DNA of 11,400 bases, from assembly GCA_016212785.1 (NCBI GenBank), contig JACRDW010000139.1, forward strand, positions 1 to 11,400. Direction: 5' to 3'. The stretch's first letter is position 1, and each line of letters opens with the position of its first letter. This document shows positions 6,613-11,400 of the stretch, piece after piece. The notes beneath the pieces are model-generated. The model ran no database searches. It was not told the DNA's origin and saw nothing but the letters and a program-made list of their open reading frames with translations. The stretch is from Methanobacteriota archaeon. GTDB lineage: Archaea > Hydrothermarchaeota > Hydrothermarchaeia > Hydrothermarchaeales > JACRDW01. The position numbers were made by a program, and so were the translations under genes.

Positions 6613-7266
6613 ATGAAGGAAAAATTCCCTAAGAATTACACTTTGCTGCTCTCCGGTCCTCCAGGAGTTGGGAAGTTCGAGTACTGTCTGGATTTAGTCA
6701 GCTACTATCTCCAGAAAGACGAGAACGTAATTTACATTACAACCGAGCAGAGTCCCAACGATATAAAGGCGAGGACAAAAAAAATTGGTCCGACCCTGGA
6801 GGAATACGAGAGCAGGAAATTAATATTCATCGACTGCTTTTCTTGGTCTGTAGGAGAGAAGTACGAGGGCAGTTTTTCCATAGACAATCCTGCAAATCTC
6901 AATGAAATAAGCATTAGTCTGGATAAGGCCGTTAAGAAACTCGGCAAGCCTGTCAGGATTTTTTTTGATTCCATATCGCCGCTTTTTCTGCACAATGCGC
7001 AGAGTGCCATGAGTAAGTTTTTCCAGGTGCTGTCCTCGAGGGTTAAGTCTGACTACGGATTTATACTTTATACCCTGCAGGACGGGGTGCACGAACCGCA
7101 GCTTGTGAATACACTTGTTTATCTAGTAGACGGCTTTATTCAGATGGAATTTGGAGAGGGGGAGCGTTTAGAAAGGAAGCTGCGAGTACACCACCTGAGG
7201 GGCATCCCCTCTGACCCGAGCTGGATGCGGTTTGAGATTAAGAACGGGTTTAAATTACTTGAGTGA
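6613..7266 (+). CDS. KaiC/RAD55-like ATPase with degenerate Walker A
   Basis: This 217-residue protein is a single RecA-fold domain of the archaeal KaiC-like/RAD55 group. The P-loop GPPGVGKF is at 15-22, a strand ending YITTEQSP lies at 41-48 with the acidic position Glu45, and Walker B is RIFFDSIS with Asp119. A C-terminal segment (LERKLRVHHLRGIPSDPSW) resembles the RK-L-x-K-M-R-G motif of KaiC-like proteins. The Ser/Thr after the P-loop Lys, which normally holds Mg, is Phe22, so nucleotide may be bound but hydrolysis is doubtful. A related group of archaeal signalling ATPases may share this change; I cannot check. AGGGGAA precedes the ATG. Co-transcription with the receiver gene suggests that the two proteins interact. 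The 3' end overlaps the convergent transglutaminase-like gene by 12 bases. Confidence 0.8.
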   Translation: MKEKFPKNYTLLLSGPPGVGKFEYCLDLVSYYLQKDENVIYITTEQSPNDIKARTKKIGPTLEEYESRKLIFIDCFSWSVGEKYEGSFSIDNPANLNEISISLDKAVKKLGKPVRIFFDSISPLFLHNAQSAMSKFFQVLSSRVKSDYGFILYTLQDGVHEPQLVNTLVYLVDGFIQMEFGEGERLERKLRVHHLRGIPSDPSWMRFEIKNGFKLLE

Positions 7267-8271
7267 CAGGACCTCTGCCAGTTTCTCTGCATCCACCGGC
7301 AAGAAAACGTATTTATACTGAGGTATCTCGACTCCGCTTGGTGTTTTGTAGTAGTCCGTCCATCCCGGCAGCTCCCCAAACTCCGTCTTCCAGGTTGGGT
7401 CGAGTATAATCCAGGTGCGCCCCATGATTTCATATCCCTTGAATTTAAACTTCGCCTTAGCCCACTCGTTCTCGTCTCTGACCACCAGTGCTTGATGGAA
7501 GAATTTGTTCTCCGCATCGTAGATGAGCAGCATGCCTGCTTCATATCCTTCGATTTCAAGCAGCGCAGCAAGCAGCATTGCCTTGTCCTCGCAGTCCCCC
7601 ATTCCGTAGGCAAGGGTCTCCAGAGGGAATCTGGGATAGTCGCTCTCTTCCAGATAGGTTATGTTGTTAATCACATAGCTGTTGAACATCCTTGCATTTC
7701 TCTCTCTTACCGCCTCTCTGTATCTGGGTATTTTTTCTCTCCCTGCTAAACTTTCATAGCCCGGTATTTCTCTTATAATCTCCCTGAGTTTTTCTGCACT
7801 GAGCTTCGAAGCATTGGCTTTGAACTTTCCTCCGTTTTTTATCTCTCTCTGGCCGGTGTCGTGCAGCACCATCATCGCATAGAAACTGACTACGTCCCAG
7901 TAGGAGTATCTGAATTTATCGAAATACTGCCTCCTTATTTCGCTATAGTGCTCGTCCATTCCCGGAGGCAGCACAAGCAATTTTTTTGTAGCGAGCTCCC
8001 TCTTTACAGCCTCCAGCTCTTTCTCCTTTATACTCAGCTCCTCCTGCCTGAGGCTAAGATTTGCGTGAACTTTTGTCAGCTCCTCTCTGGCAGTGCTCAG
8101 CTCCTTCACCAGAGCGCTTATCTCCTGCTGTCTTTGAACGGATACGTCCCGCCAGTAGGCTGCGGTAGAATTGTAATACAAAATAACCATGCCAAGGATT
8201 ATGCCGAAGGTCAATAACGTGAATATAAGGCTGGCCTTCCTCGGTATCTTTTCTCTTTCAACAGCTCTCAT
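7255..8271 (-). CDS. Membrane-anchored transglutaminase-like protein with coiled coil
   Basis: This 338-residue protein has a short basic cytoplasmic start and one TM helix (about 13-34). A charged coiled coil (about 46-98, dense in Glu, Lys and Leu heptads) follows. The C-terminal transglutaminase-like domain has YGMGDCEDKAML with nucleophile Cys227, FFHQALVV with His259 and ILDPTW with Asp291, so the Cys-His-Asp triad is intact. In archaea such domains are usually assigned protease, amidase or cross-linking roles outside the cell; the substrate is unknown. The TM plus coiled coil would hold the catalytic domain away from the membrane on the outer face. ATG 8271 is preferred, with AAGGGAT upstream; a TTG at 8277 would add two residues. 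It lies downstream of the 7TM gene, 103 bases away, with hairpins between. Confidence 0.85.
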   Translation of the reverse strand: MRAVEREKIPRKASLIFTLLTFGIILGMVILYYNSTAAYWRDVSVQRQQEISALVKELSTAREELTKVHANLSLRQEELSIKEKELEAVKRELATKKLLVLPPGMDEHYSEIRRQYFDKFRYSYWDVVSFYAMMVLHDTGQREIKNGGKFKANASKLSAEKLREIIREIPGYESLAGREKIPRYREAVRERNARMFNSYVINNITYLEESDYPRFPLETLAYGMGDCEDKAMLLAALLEIEGYEAGMLLIYDAENKFFHQALVVRDENEWAKAKFKFKGYEIMGRTWIILDPTWKTEFGELPGWTDYYKTPSGVEIPQYKYVFLPVDAEKLAEVLSLK

Positions 8272-8322
8272 TTTCAATCCCTTGTTCGAAACTCATTATT
8301 GCTGTCGCAAGCATTCGCTGCA

Positions 8323-8372
8323 CTCGCTTCGTAGAAGTGAGATTTCGCAAGAAAGATGGCATACACGCCATC
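8323..8372. repeat. Two hairpins between the 7TM and transglutaminase-like genes
   Basis: CTCGCTTC (8323-8330) pairs with GAAGTGAG (8334-8341) around a GTA loop, with one G-T wobble in eight pairs. GATGGC (8355-8360) pairs perfectly with GCCATC (8367-8372) around six bases, two bases past the 7TM stop codon on the minus strand. They could slow or end minus-strand transcription, or belong to the same hairpin family as bases 73-179. Confidence 0.5.
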
Positions 8373-8374
8373 CT

Positions 8375-9070
8375 CTAAGCAGCTTCAGAAGTTGTCTCCA
8401 GTATCTTGTACGCAGGAGGTGCCATCTCGTGCAGTGTAGCGTAGAATGAGAAGAAAGTTACAGCGACTGCAATGCCGAAGAATATCTCAATCACGTTTGC
8501 AATGCCGTAGGGTATTATGCCCCCGACAATTTCAGCGAACGCAAGCACATTCCACGCACCTGCACAGTACGCAGCTATTACTGCCGGAAACATGGCCCAC
8601 ACCATTCCGCCCCTGAGCTTCACTGCAAGCATCAGAACATAGAACATTATCAGCAGGCTGGAAATTATCCAGACCAGATTTTCAGCCGAGCGGTAGATGT
8701 AGCCAATGCTACCTGCACCATATCCGAGCGCAAGCAGAAATGGAATGCCTATCAAAGCCGCAAGAGGCAGCGAGTAAAATACAACATTTTTTCTTTCCTC
8801 GCCGAAAAACGAAGCATAAAGCGCATAAAAGCCTGAAGCCATGAAAATCGCAGAAATTATTCCGAACGTGTAGGAAATTACCTCGGTCCAGTCGCCGTAC
8901 AACCAGAATACCATTCCCCTGCCGAAGAACAGCAGAGAGGCAAGTATCCAGAACTTCCAGTACAGCGATTCGGGTCTCCATTTTTCCCTCATCTTATAGC
9001 ACATGTAGCAGAGCAGTGTTATTGCAAGCCAGAGTATATTCGAAGACAGCACATACCATGCCTGATGCAA
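8375..9070 (-). CDS. Seven-TM membrane protein of unknown family
   Basis: This protein of about 231 residues is almost entirely hydrophobic. About seven helices can be traced, from the N-terminal HQAWYVLSSNILWLAITLLCY region to the last near residues 195-220, with short charged loops and a small cytoplasmic tail (LHEMAPPAYKILETTSEAA). I do not recognise the family, and no retinal Lys, rhomboid or transporter motif is evident. Its shape resembles 7TM sensory or input membrane domains. The start is placed at TTG 9070 because GGGGTGAT, a strong match to the 16S anti-Shine-Dalgarno, ends three bases before it. A TTG at 9097 would lie upstream of this site. It diverges from a KaiC-like ATPase gene and precedes the transglutaminase-like gene on the same strand. 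Confidence 0.7.
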   Translation of the reverse strand: MHQAWYVLSSNILWLAITLLCYMCYKMREKWRPESLYWKFWILASLLFFGRGMVFWLYGDWTEVISYTFGIISAIFMASGFYALYASFFGEERKNVVFYSLPLAALIGIPFLLALGYGAGSIGYIYRSAENLVWIISSLLIMFYVLMLAVKLRGGMVWAMFPAVIAAYCAGAWNVLAFAEIVGGIIPYGIANVIEIFFGIAVAVTFFSFYATLHEMAPPAYKILETTSEAA

Positions 9071-9073
9071 ACG

Positions 9074-9081
9074 ATCACCCC
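9074..9081 (-). promoter_or_regulatory. Ribosome-binding site that selects a TTG start
   Basis: On the minus strand GGGGTGAT lies just upstream of TTG 9070 of the 7TM gene. It is the best Shine-Dalgarno match near this gene and argues against the longer frame from 9097, which would include it in the coding region. Confidence 0.6.
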
Positions 9082-9090
9082 TTATTAAAT

Positions 9091-9127
9091 ATTGCAAAAT
9101 TGCATAAATACTTTTTTATATTGCAAT
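9091..9127. promoter_or_regulatory. Divergent promoter region with TGCAA/TTGCA operator-like repeats
   Basis: TGCAA-AA-TTGCA is an inverted repeat at 9093-9104, and the perfect 8-bp palindrome ATTGCAAT lies at 9120-9127. Between and overlapping them, TTTTTATAT (9113-9121) is a TATA box about 26 bases before the KaiC-like ATG at 9144. On the minus strand CATAAATA (9103-9110) or the same A/T box could serve the 7TM gene. Repeats flanking a TATA box in this way are typical of a repressor or activator site; the regulator is not known. Confidence 0.5.
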
Positions 9128-9143
9128 GCTGCTATATTTAGCT

Positions 9144-9899
9144 ATGGTTGAAAGAACTCCGACCGGCATTCCTGGACTGGACGAGATGATAGGAGGGGGA
9201 ATACCGAGAGGACATACTGTCTTGATTTCCGGAGGTCCCGGAACTGGAAAGAGCACTTTTGCGATGCAGTTTTTGTACAACGGAGCAGTCAAATACAATG
9301 AGCCCGGGGTGTACATAAGTTTGGAGGAAAAACCAGAAGACTTTGTTAAAAACTTTTCGAAGTACGGTTGGGATTTAAGCAGAGTTGATATCATCAGCAT
9401 TGTACCGACCAAATTTGTTACAAGCGCAAATCTGAGGAAGGGCAGGTTTACGTTTAAAACAGAGAAAGGCTTCAGAGAAGGAGAATTTTCAATGGATTTC
9501 CTAAGAGAAATGATAACGGATAAAGTTGAAAAAATAAAGGCGAAGAGAGTCGTCCTCGATTCCATAAGCGCCCTAGCGCTGCACTTAGAAAATAGATTCA
9601 TGCTTAGGCAGGAAATTTTATCTACCGCTCTGTTGCTTGGAGATCTTGGAGCAACTTCTATGATAACTACTGAAACTCCGGAAGGACAGATAGGCCTGAG
9701 CAGGTTCGGCATCGAGGAATTCGTTTCCCAAGGCGTAATAGGTTTGTACAACATCAAGCTCGGCAGCAAGAGAGTTCGCGGCCTGGAAATTCTGAAAATG
9801 AGGGGCACGAAGCACAGCCAGAACATCTGCTTAATGAGCATGACGGACGAGGGAATCGCAGTCTATCCGAAGGAGAATTTGTACAGCGAGAAATTATAA
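9144..9899 (+). CDS. KaiC/RAD55-family ATPase
   Basis: This 251-residue single-domain RecA-fold protein opens with TPTGIPGLDEMIGGGIPRGH, the KaiC/RAD55 hallmark. The canonical Walker A GGPGTGKS is at 30-37, the strand YISLEEKP follows with the acidic pair Glu61-Glu62, Walker B is VVLDSIS with Asp139, and the C-terminal motif is RGLEILKMRGTKH. All nucleotide-binding residues are present, unlike the gene at 6613. These archaeal proteins are thought to act in signal transduction or as switch ATPases; the target is unknown. ATG 9144 is chosen because it lies the right distance from the TATA box for a leaderless mRNA; ATG 9126 falls in the promoter palindrome. The last 37 bases overlap the convergent cysteine-rich gene. 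Confidence 0.92.
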   Translation: MVERTPTGIPGLDEMIGGGIPRGHTVLISGGPGTGKSTFAMQFLYNGAVKYNEPGVYISLEEKPEDFVKNFSKYGWDLSRVDIISIVPTKFVTSANLRKGRFTFKTEKGFREGEFSMDFLREMITDKVEKIKAKRVVLDSISALALHLENRFMLRQEILSTALLLGDLGATSMITTETPEGQIGLSRFGIEEFVSQGVIGLYNIKLGSKRVRGLEILKMRGTKHSQNICLMSMTDEGIAVYPKENLYSEKL

Positions 9900-10216
9900 T
9901 TTTCCCCAAGTATTCTTTCTCCTGCAGTTCTGTTAAAAGTTGCTAGCTTGCATTGGTTATTTTCGCAAATAGTTTTAAATTCTATTTCATAAGGTCCGAA
10001 ACCGCAACCATCAGGACAAGCTTTAATTAGTTCTTTCTGTTGGGGAAGGAAGCATTTGTTATAATATTCTCTGTTTCCAAGAAAACAAGGATTTTCGCTG
10101 CAAATGCAATCGCTATCTTGGGAACAATATTTTGGGTCAGCAGTCTGACATTCCAAAGTTATAAAGTAAATCGAAAGTAAAATAATTCCAGTTAGCAGTA
10201 CCAATTTTTTCTTCAT
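9863..10216 (-). CDS. Small exported cysteine-rich protein
   Basis: This 117-residue protein has a basic start and a hydrophobic segment (about 5-20) that serves as signal peptide or anchor. Ten cysteines lie at positions 23, 31, 37, 39, 44, 55, 67, 71, 84 and 89, in the pattern C-x5-C-x-C-x4-C then CPDGC and C-x4-C. Repeated disulfide bonding outside the cell is likely. The C-x-Q-D-S-D-C-x-C and CF-x-GN-x-x-YY spacing recalls small cysteine-rich exported proteins I associate with DPANN archaea, but I cannot name a family. The Cys23 context (TLEC) is not a good lipobox. It lies 18 bases downstream of the matrixin gene on the same strand, with a T7 tract in the gap. The final 12 residues are read over the KaiC-like gene. 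Confidence 0.65.
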   Translation of the reverse strand: MKKKLVLLTGIILLSIYFITLECQTADPKYCSQDSDCICSENPCFLGNREYYNKCFLPQQKELIKACPDGCGFGPYEIEFKTICENNQCKLATFNRTAGERILGENYNFSLYKFSFG

Positions 10217-10234
10217 AATTTAAAAAAAGGGAGT

Positions 10235-10966
10235 CTAGGGTCCGTACAGTGTTTGCAATCCTGTTATGTCTGGCGTTTCAAGCGTTCTTTTTATTGTTTC
10301 TCCATAGTCGGAATAGCCATACATTGTTACTGCACTACACTCTGTCTCGTATACATCAGCTAAACCAACACCGTGTCCTAATTCGTGAGTGGCAATGTTC
10401 TGCAAGTCCATTGCTGAAGAATTGATAGTCGCATCTCCCCAGGTCCAGTCAGTGTCAAACATTATGTCAAACTCAACTATCGCCTTTGTTGCTGGATTGT
10501 ACCAGACGGTTGTTACAGCGATTACTCCTGCAGTTGGATAGTTTCCAAAAACAATTGCGTTTTTATAATTTTGAACTCCATACGTTGCTGCGTAGTTAAC
10601 GATGTAGGCATCGTTCATTAATTCCTTATTGGTTGCTGCATCCCAAGTTTCAGTGCTGTTAAATACTGCACCAGTAATAAAACCCTCATCAAGACCTTGC
10701 GGATTGGTTGGATTTATCTCATAATTCACTGGTAGAACCTGCCATCTAATCGGATTTTTTCCCGGCGTCAAAAACTTGTAACAAGCAGGAGGTTTTGGTG
10801 CCTTAGCTGGCTCTGGCTTAGCAAAATTTTTCTTCCAGTGGATGAATTCTATCTTTTCCAGGTCTGGTGCTTTTGCTACCTCTGCTTGACTTGAGATTGT
10901 TGCCGCTGCTCCAGAAAATACTAAAATAAGCATTGCAATTAAAACTCCTAAACCTAATTTTTCCAT
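10235..10966 (-). CDS. Secreted matrixin-like zinc metalloprotease
   Basis: This 243-residue protein has a signal peptide (about 1-22, ending near GAAATISS) and a linker rich in Pro, Lys and Ala (residues 47-61). The matrixin-type catalytic domain carries HELGHGVGLAD at 194-204 and the Met-turn VTMYG with Met215, and ends DITGLQTLYG as in MMP-like domains. His194 and His198 bind zinc and Glu195 is the catalytic acid/base. The usual third His ligand is Asp204, as in snapalysin-type metzincins. Cys62 and Cys210 may form a disulfide. It likely cleaves proteins outside the cell. GGGGG five to ten bases before ATG 10966 and a TATA box at 11004-11011 support this start. Confidence 0.9.
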   Translation of the reverse strand: MEKLGLGVLIAMLILVFSGAAATISSQAEVAKAPDLEKIEFIHWKKNFAKPEPAKAPKPPACYKFLTPGKNPIRWQVLPVNYEINPTNPQGLDEGFITGAVFNSTETWDAATNKELMNDAYIVNYAATYGVQNYKNAIVFGNYPTAGVIAVTTVWYNPATKAIVEFDIMFDTDWTWGDATINSSAMDLQNIATHELGHGVGLADVYETECSAVTMYGYSDYGETIKRTLETPDITGLQTLYGP

Positions 10967-10972
10967 TGTTTA

Positions 10973-10977
10973 CCCCC
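10973..10977 (-). promoter_or_regulatory. Ribosome-binding site of the matrixin gene
   Basis: On the minus strand GGGGGTAAACA precedes ATG 10966, a G-rich Shine-Dalgarno-like site at normal spacing. It suggests a leadered mRNA, in contrast to the leaderless genes at 2847 and 9144. Confidence 0.6.
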
Positions 10978-11003
10978 TGTTGTGAGGAAGTATTATGTTT
11001 AGA

Positions 11004-11011
11004 TATATAAA
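11004..11011 (-). promoter_or_regulatory. TATA box of the matrixin gene
   Basis: On the minus strand TTTATATA is a textbook archaeal box A, 38-45 bases before ATG 10966. A start site about 25 bases downstream would give a leader of roughly 15 bases holding the GGGGG site. The left end of the MITE-like element lies only 15 bases upstream, close to where the TFB-recognition element and any activator site would be. Confidence 0.7.
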
Positions 11012-11060
11012 TATTCATGCCAAATGAGGTTGTTTCAAAAATAGGGAAACCTAAACTAGC

Positions 11061-11105
11061 GTAGCTCGGTCTCTTAAAGTATTAATGCCAAAGAGACAGA
11101 GCTAC
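11061..11105 (+). repeat. 15-bp stem-loop inside the MITE-like element
   Basis: GTAGCTC-G-GTCTCTT (11061-11075) pairs with AAGAGAC-A-GAGCTAC (11091-11105), 14 of 15 positions matching, around a 15-base loop. The ATG of the relic frame lies inside the loop (11085-11087). In intact insertion sequences, stems placed in this way can hide the transposase start from read-through transcripts. Confidence 0.7.
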
Positions 11106-11207
11106 TACAGAGAATACGAAGCCTCGCATATAAAGACGAGGTACAGACTTGTGTTGAACAGGGCTAAAGATATTATGCTCAAGAATTTTTATTTTAGGGA
11201 ATTATGA
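11085..11207 (+). pseudogene. Transposase-like relic frame (40 codons)
   Basis: The frame begins MPKRQSYYREYEAS, is rich in Lys, Arg and Tyr, and ends FYFREL with its TGA formed by the right terminal repeat. A basic, Tyr-rich start next to one end and a stop within the other end suggest that the two termini of a transposase gene were joined by an internal deletion. I cannot assign the IS family from this length. It is unlikely to make a working protein. Confidence 0.4.
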
Positions 11208-11230
11208 AACAACCCCGCTCAACCGAAACA

Positions 11231-11240
11231 TTAATATATT
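11231..11240 (+). promoter_or_regulatory. Likely TATA box for ribK
   Basis: TTAATATATT is centred about 35 bases before ATG 11271. It would place transcription start close to 11260 and give a very short leader. No Shine-Dalgarno sequence is seen before the ATG. Confidence 0.45.
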
Positions 11241-11270
11241 TCTTTCTCAAATTTGATTAGCAACTTAAAA

Positions 11271-11400
11271 ATGAGTAGCATGGATATTACGGCGCTGTTG
11301 TCTCTCGCAAAGCATGGATGCTGCGAAAAGGTGGTAGAAATATCTTCGTTTCAGCTCGCAAAGGATTTGAAAACTTCGCAGCAGACTGCATCGAGAAGAA
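11271..11400 (+). CDS. ribK: Riboflavin kinase, CTP-dependent, with N-terminal HTH (5' part)
   Basis: Only the first 43 residues are in the window. ALLSLAKHG leads into a winged-helix element, SSFQLAKDLKTSQQTASRR, in which LAKDL is the second helix and SQQTASRR the recognition helix. This is the form found at the N-terminus of the archaeal RibK/DUF120 proteins that carry an HTH. The full protein would phosphorylate riboflavin to FMN using CTP and may also regulate its own pathway. The catalytic domain lies beyond the right edge, so another MarR-like or ArsR-like HTH protein cannot be fully excluded. An alternative ATG lies at 11280. Confidence 0.7.
   Translation, partial: MSSMDITALLSLAKHGCCEKVVEISSFQLAKDLKTSQQTASRR

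Larger units (their letters stand above)
11026..11216. mobile_element. MITE-like element (internally deleted insertion sequence)
   Basis: The 191-bp segment is bounded by GAGGTTGTTTCA (11026-11037) and its near-exact inverse TGAAACAACCCC (11205-11216), with eleven of twelve positions matching and weaker similarity inward. It contains a long stem (11061-11075 with 11091-11105, one mismatch) and a 40-codon frame ending within the right repeat. This is the layout of a non-autonomous relic of an insertion sequence. No clear target-site duplication is visible in the flanks, so the exact ends are uncertain. It lies between the matrixin promoter and the ribK promoter. Confidence 0.6.

Noticed and set aside
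6218..7266. Receiver and KaiC-like genes as an archaellum or chemotaxis cluster
   Set aside because: No FlaI/ArlI, FlaJ/ArlJ, CheA or archaellin gene is present in the window, so this assignment has no support.
7140..7613. 157-residue minus-strand reading frame
   Set aside because: It overlaps the ends of two well-supported genes in another frame; its Trp-, Arg- and Ser-rich composition is typical of shadow frames.
9116..9841. 241-residue minus-strand reading frame
   Set aside because: It lies wholly antisense to the KaiC-family gene with its clear Walker motifs, and it is rich in Ser, Pro and Leu without motifs.

Overview
The window is archaeal. The two tRNA genes do not encode CCA. Start codons often lie about 25 bases downstream of a TATA-like box with no room for a ribosome-binding site, which points to leaderless mRNAs. 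The proteins include KaiC/RAD55-type ATPases, a UPF0056/MarC protein, an archaeal-type endonuclease V and the start of an HTH-type CTP-dependent riboflavin kinase. The exact lineage cannot be read from this much sequence. The cysteine-rich secreted protein, matrixin and small accessory genes would fit a little-studied or DPANN-like group, but that is inference.

Layout: Bases 1-506 hold tRNA-Thr(GGU) on + and tRNA-Arg(UCG) on -, set in hairpin-rich spacer DNA. A 51-residue AbrB/SpoVT-like gene (507-662, +) meets tail to tail a minus-strand operon that reads, from its promoter, DedA/VTT membrane protein, MarC-family membrane protein, PfkB-family kinase (2795 down to 643). Diverging from the same TATA element at about 2818-2826 is a plus-strand five-gene run (2847-7266): endonuclease V; a secreted or membrane-anchored protein with a GATase-like N-terminal domain, five TPR-like repeats, one TM helix and a SHOCT-like tail; an MscS channel; a stand-alone receiver domain; and a KaiC-like ATPase with a degenerate Walker A motif.

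This run ends tail to tail against a membrane-anchored transglutaminase-like protein and a seven-TM protein of unknown family (minus strand, 9070 down to 7255). A canonical KaiC/RAD55 ATPase diverges from the 7TM gene across a short intergenic region with TGCAA/TTGCA operator-like repeats. Next come a small cysteine-rich exported protein and a secreted matrixin-like metalloprotease (minus, 10966 down to 9863). A 191-bp MITE-like element follows with near-matching ends, a 15-bp internal stem and a 40-codon transposase-like relic. The window ends inside ribK.

The theme is membrane and envelope biology coupled to signalling: a mechanosensitive channel, receiver domain, KaiC-like ATPases, TPR ectodomain, transglutaminase-like ectodomain and 7TM protein lie within about 6.5 kb. 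The tight 2847-7266 run is the best candidate for an undescribed sensory module. That is inferred from gene order and domain content only.
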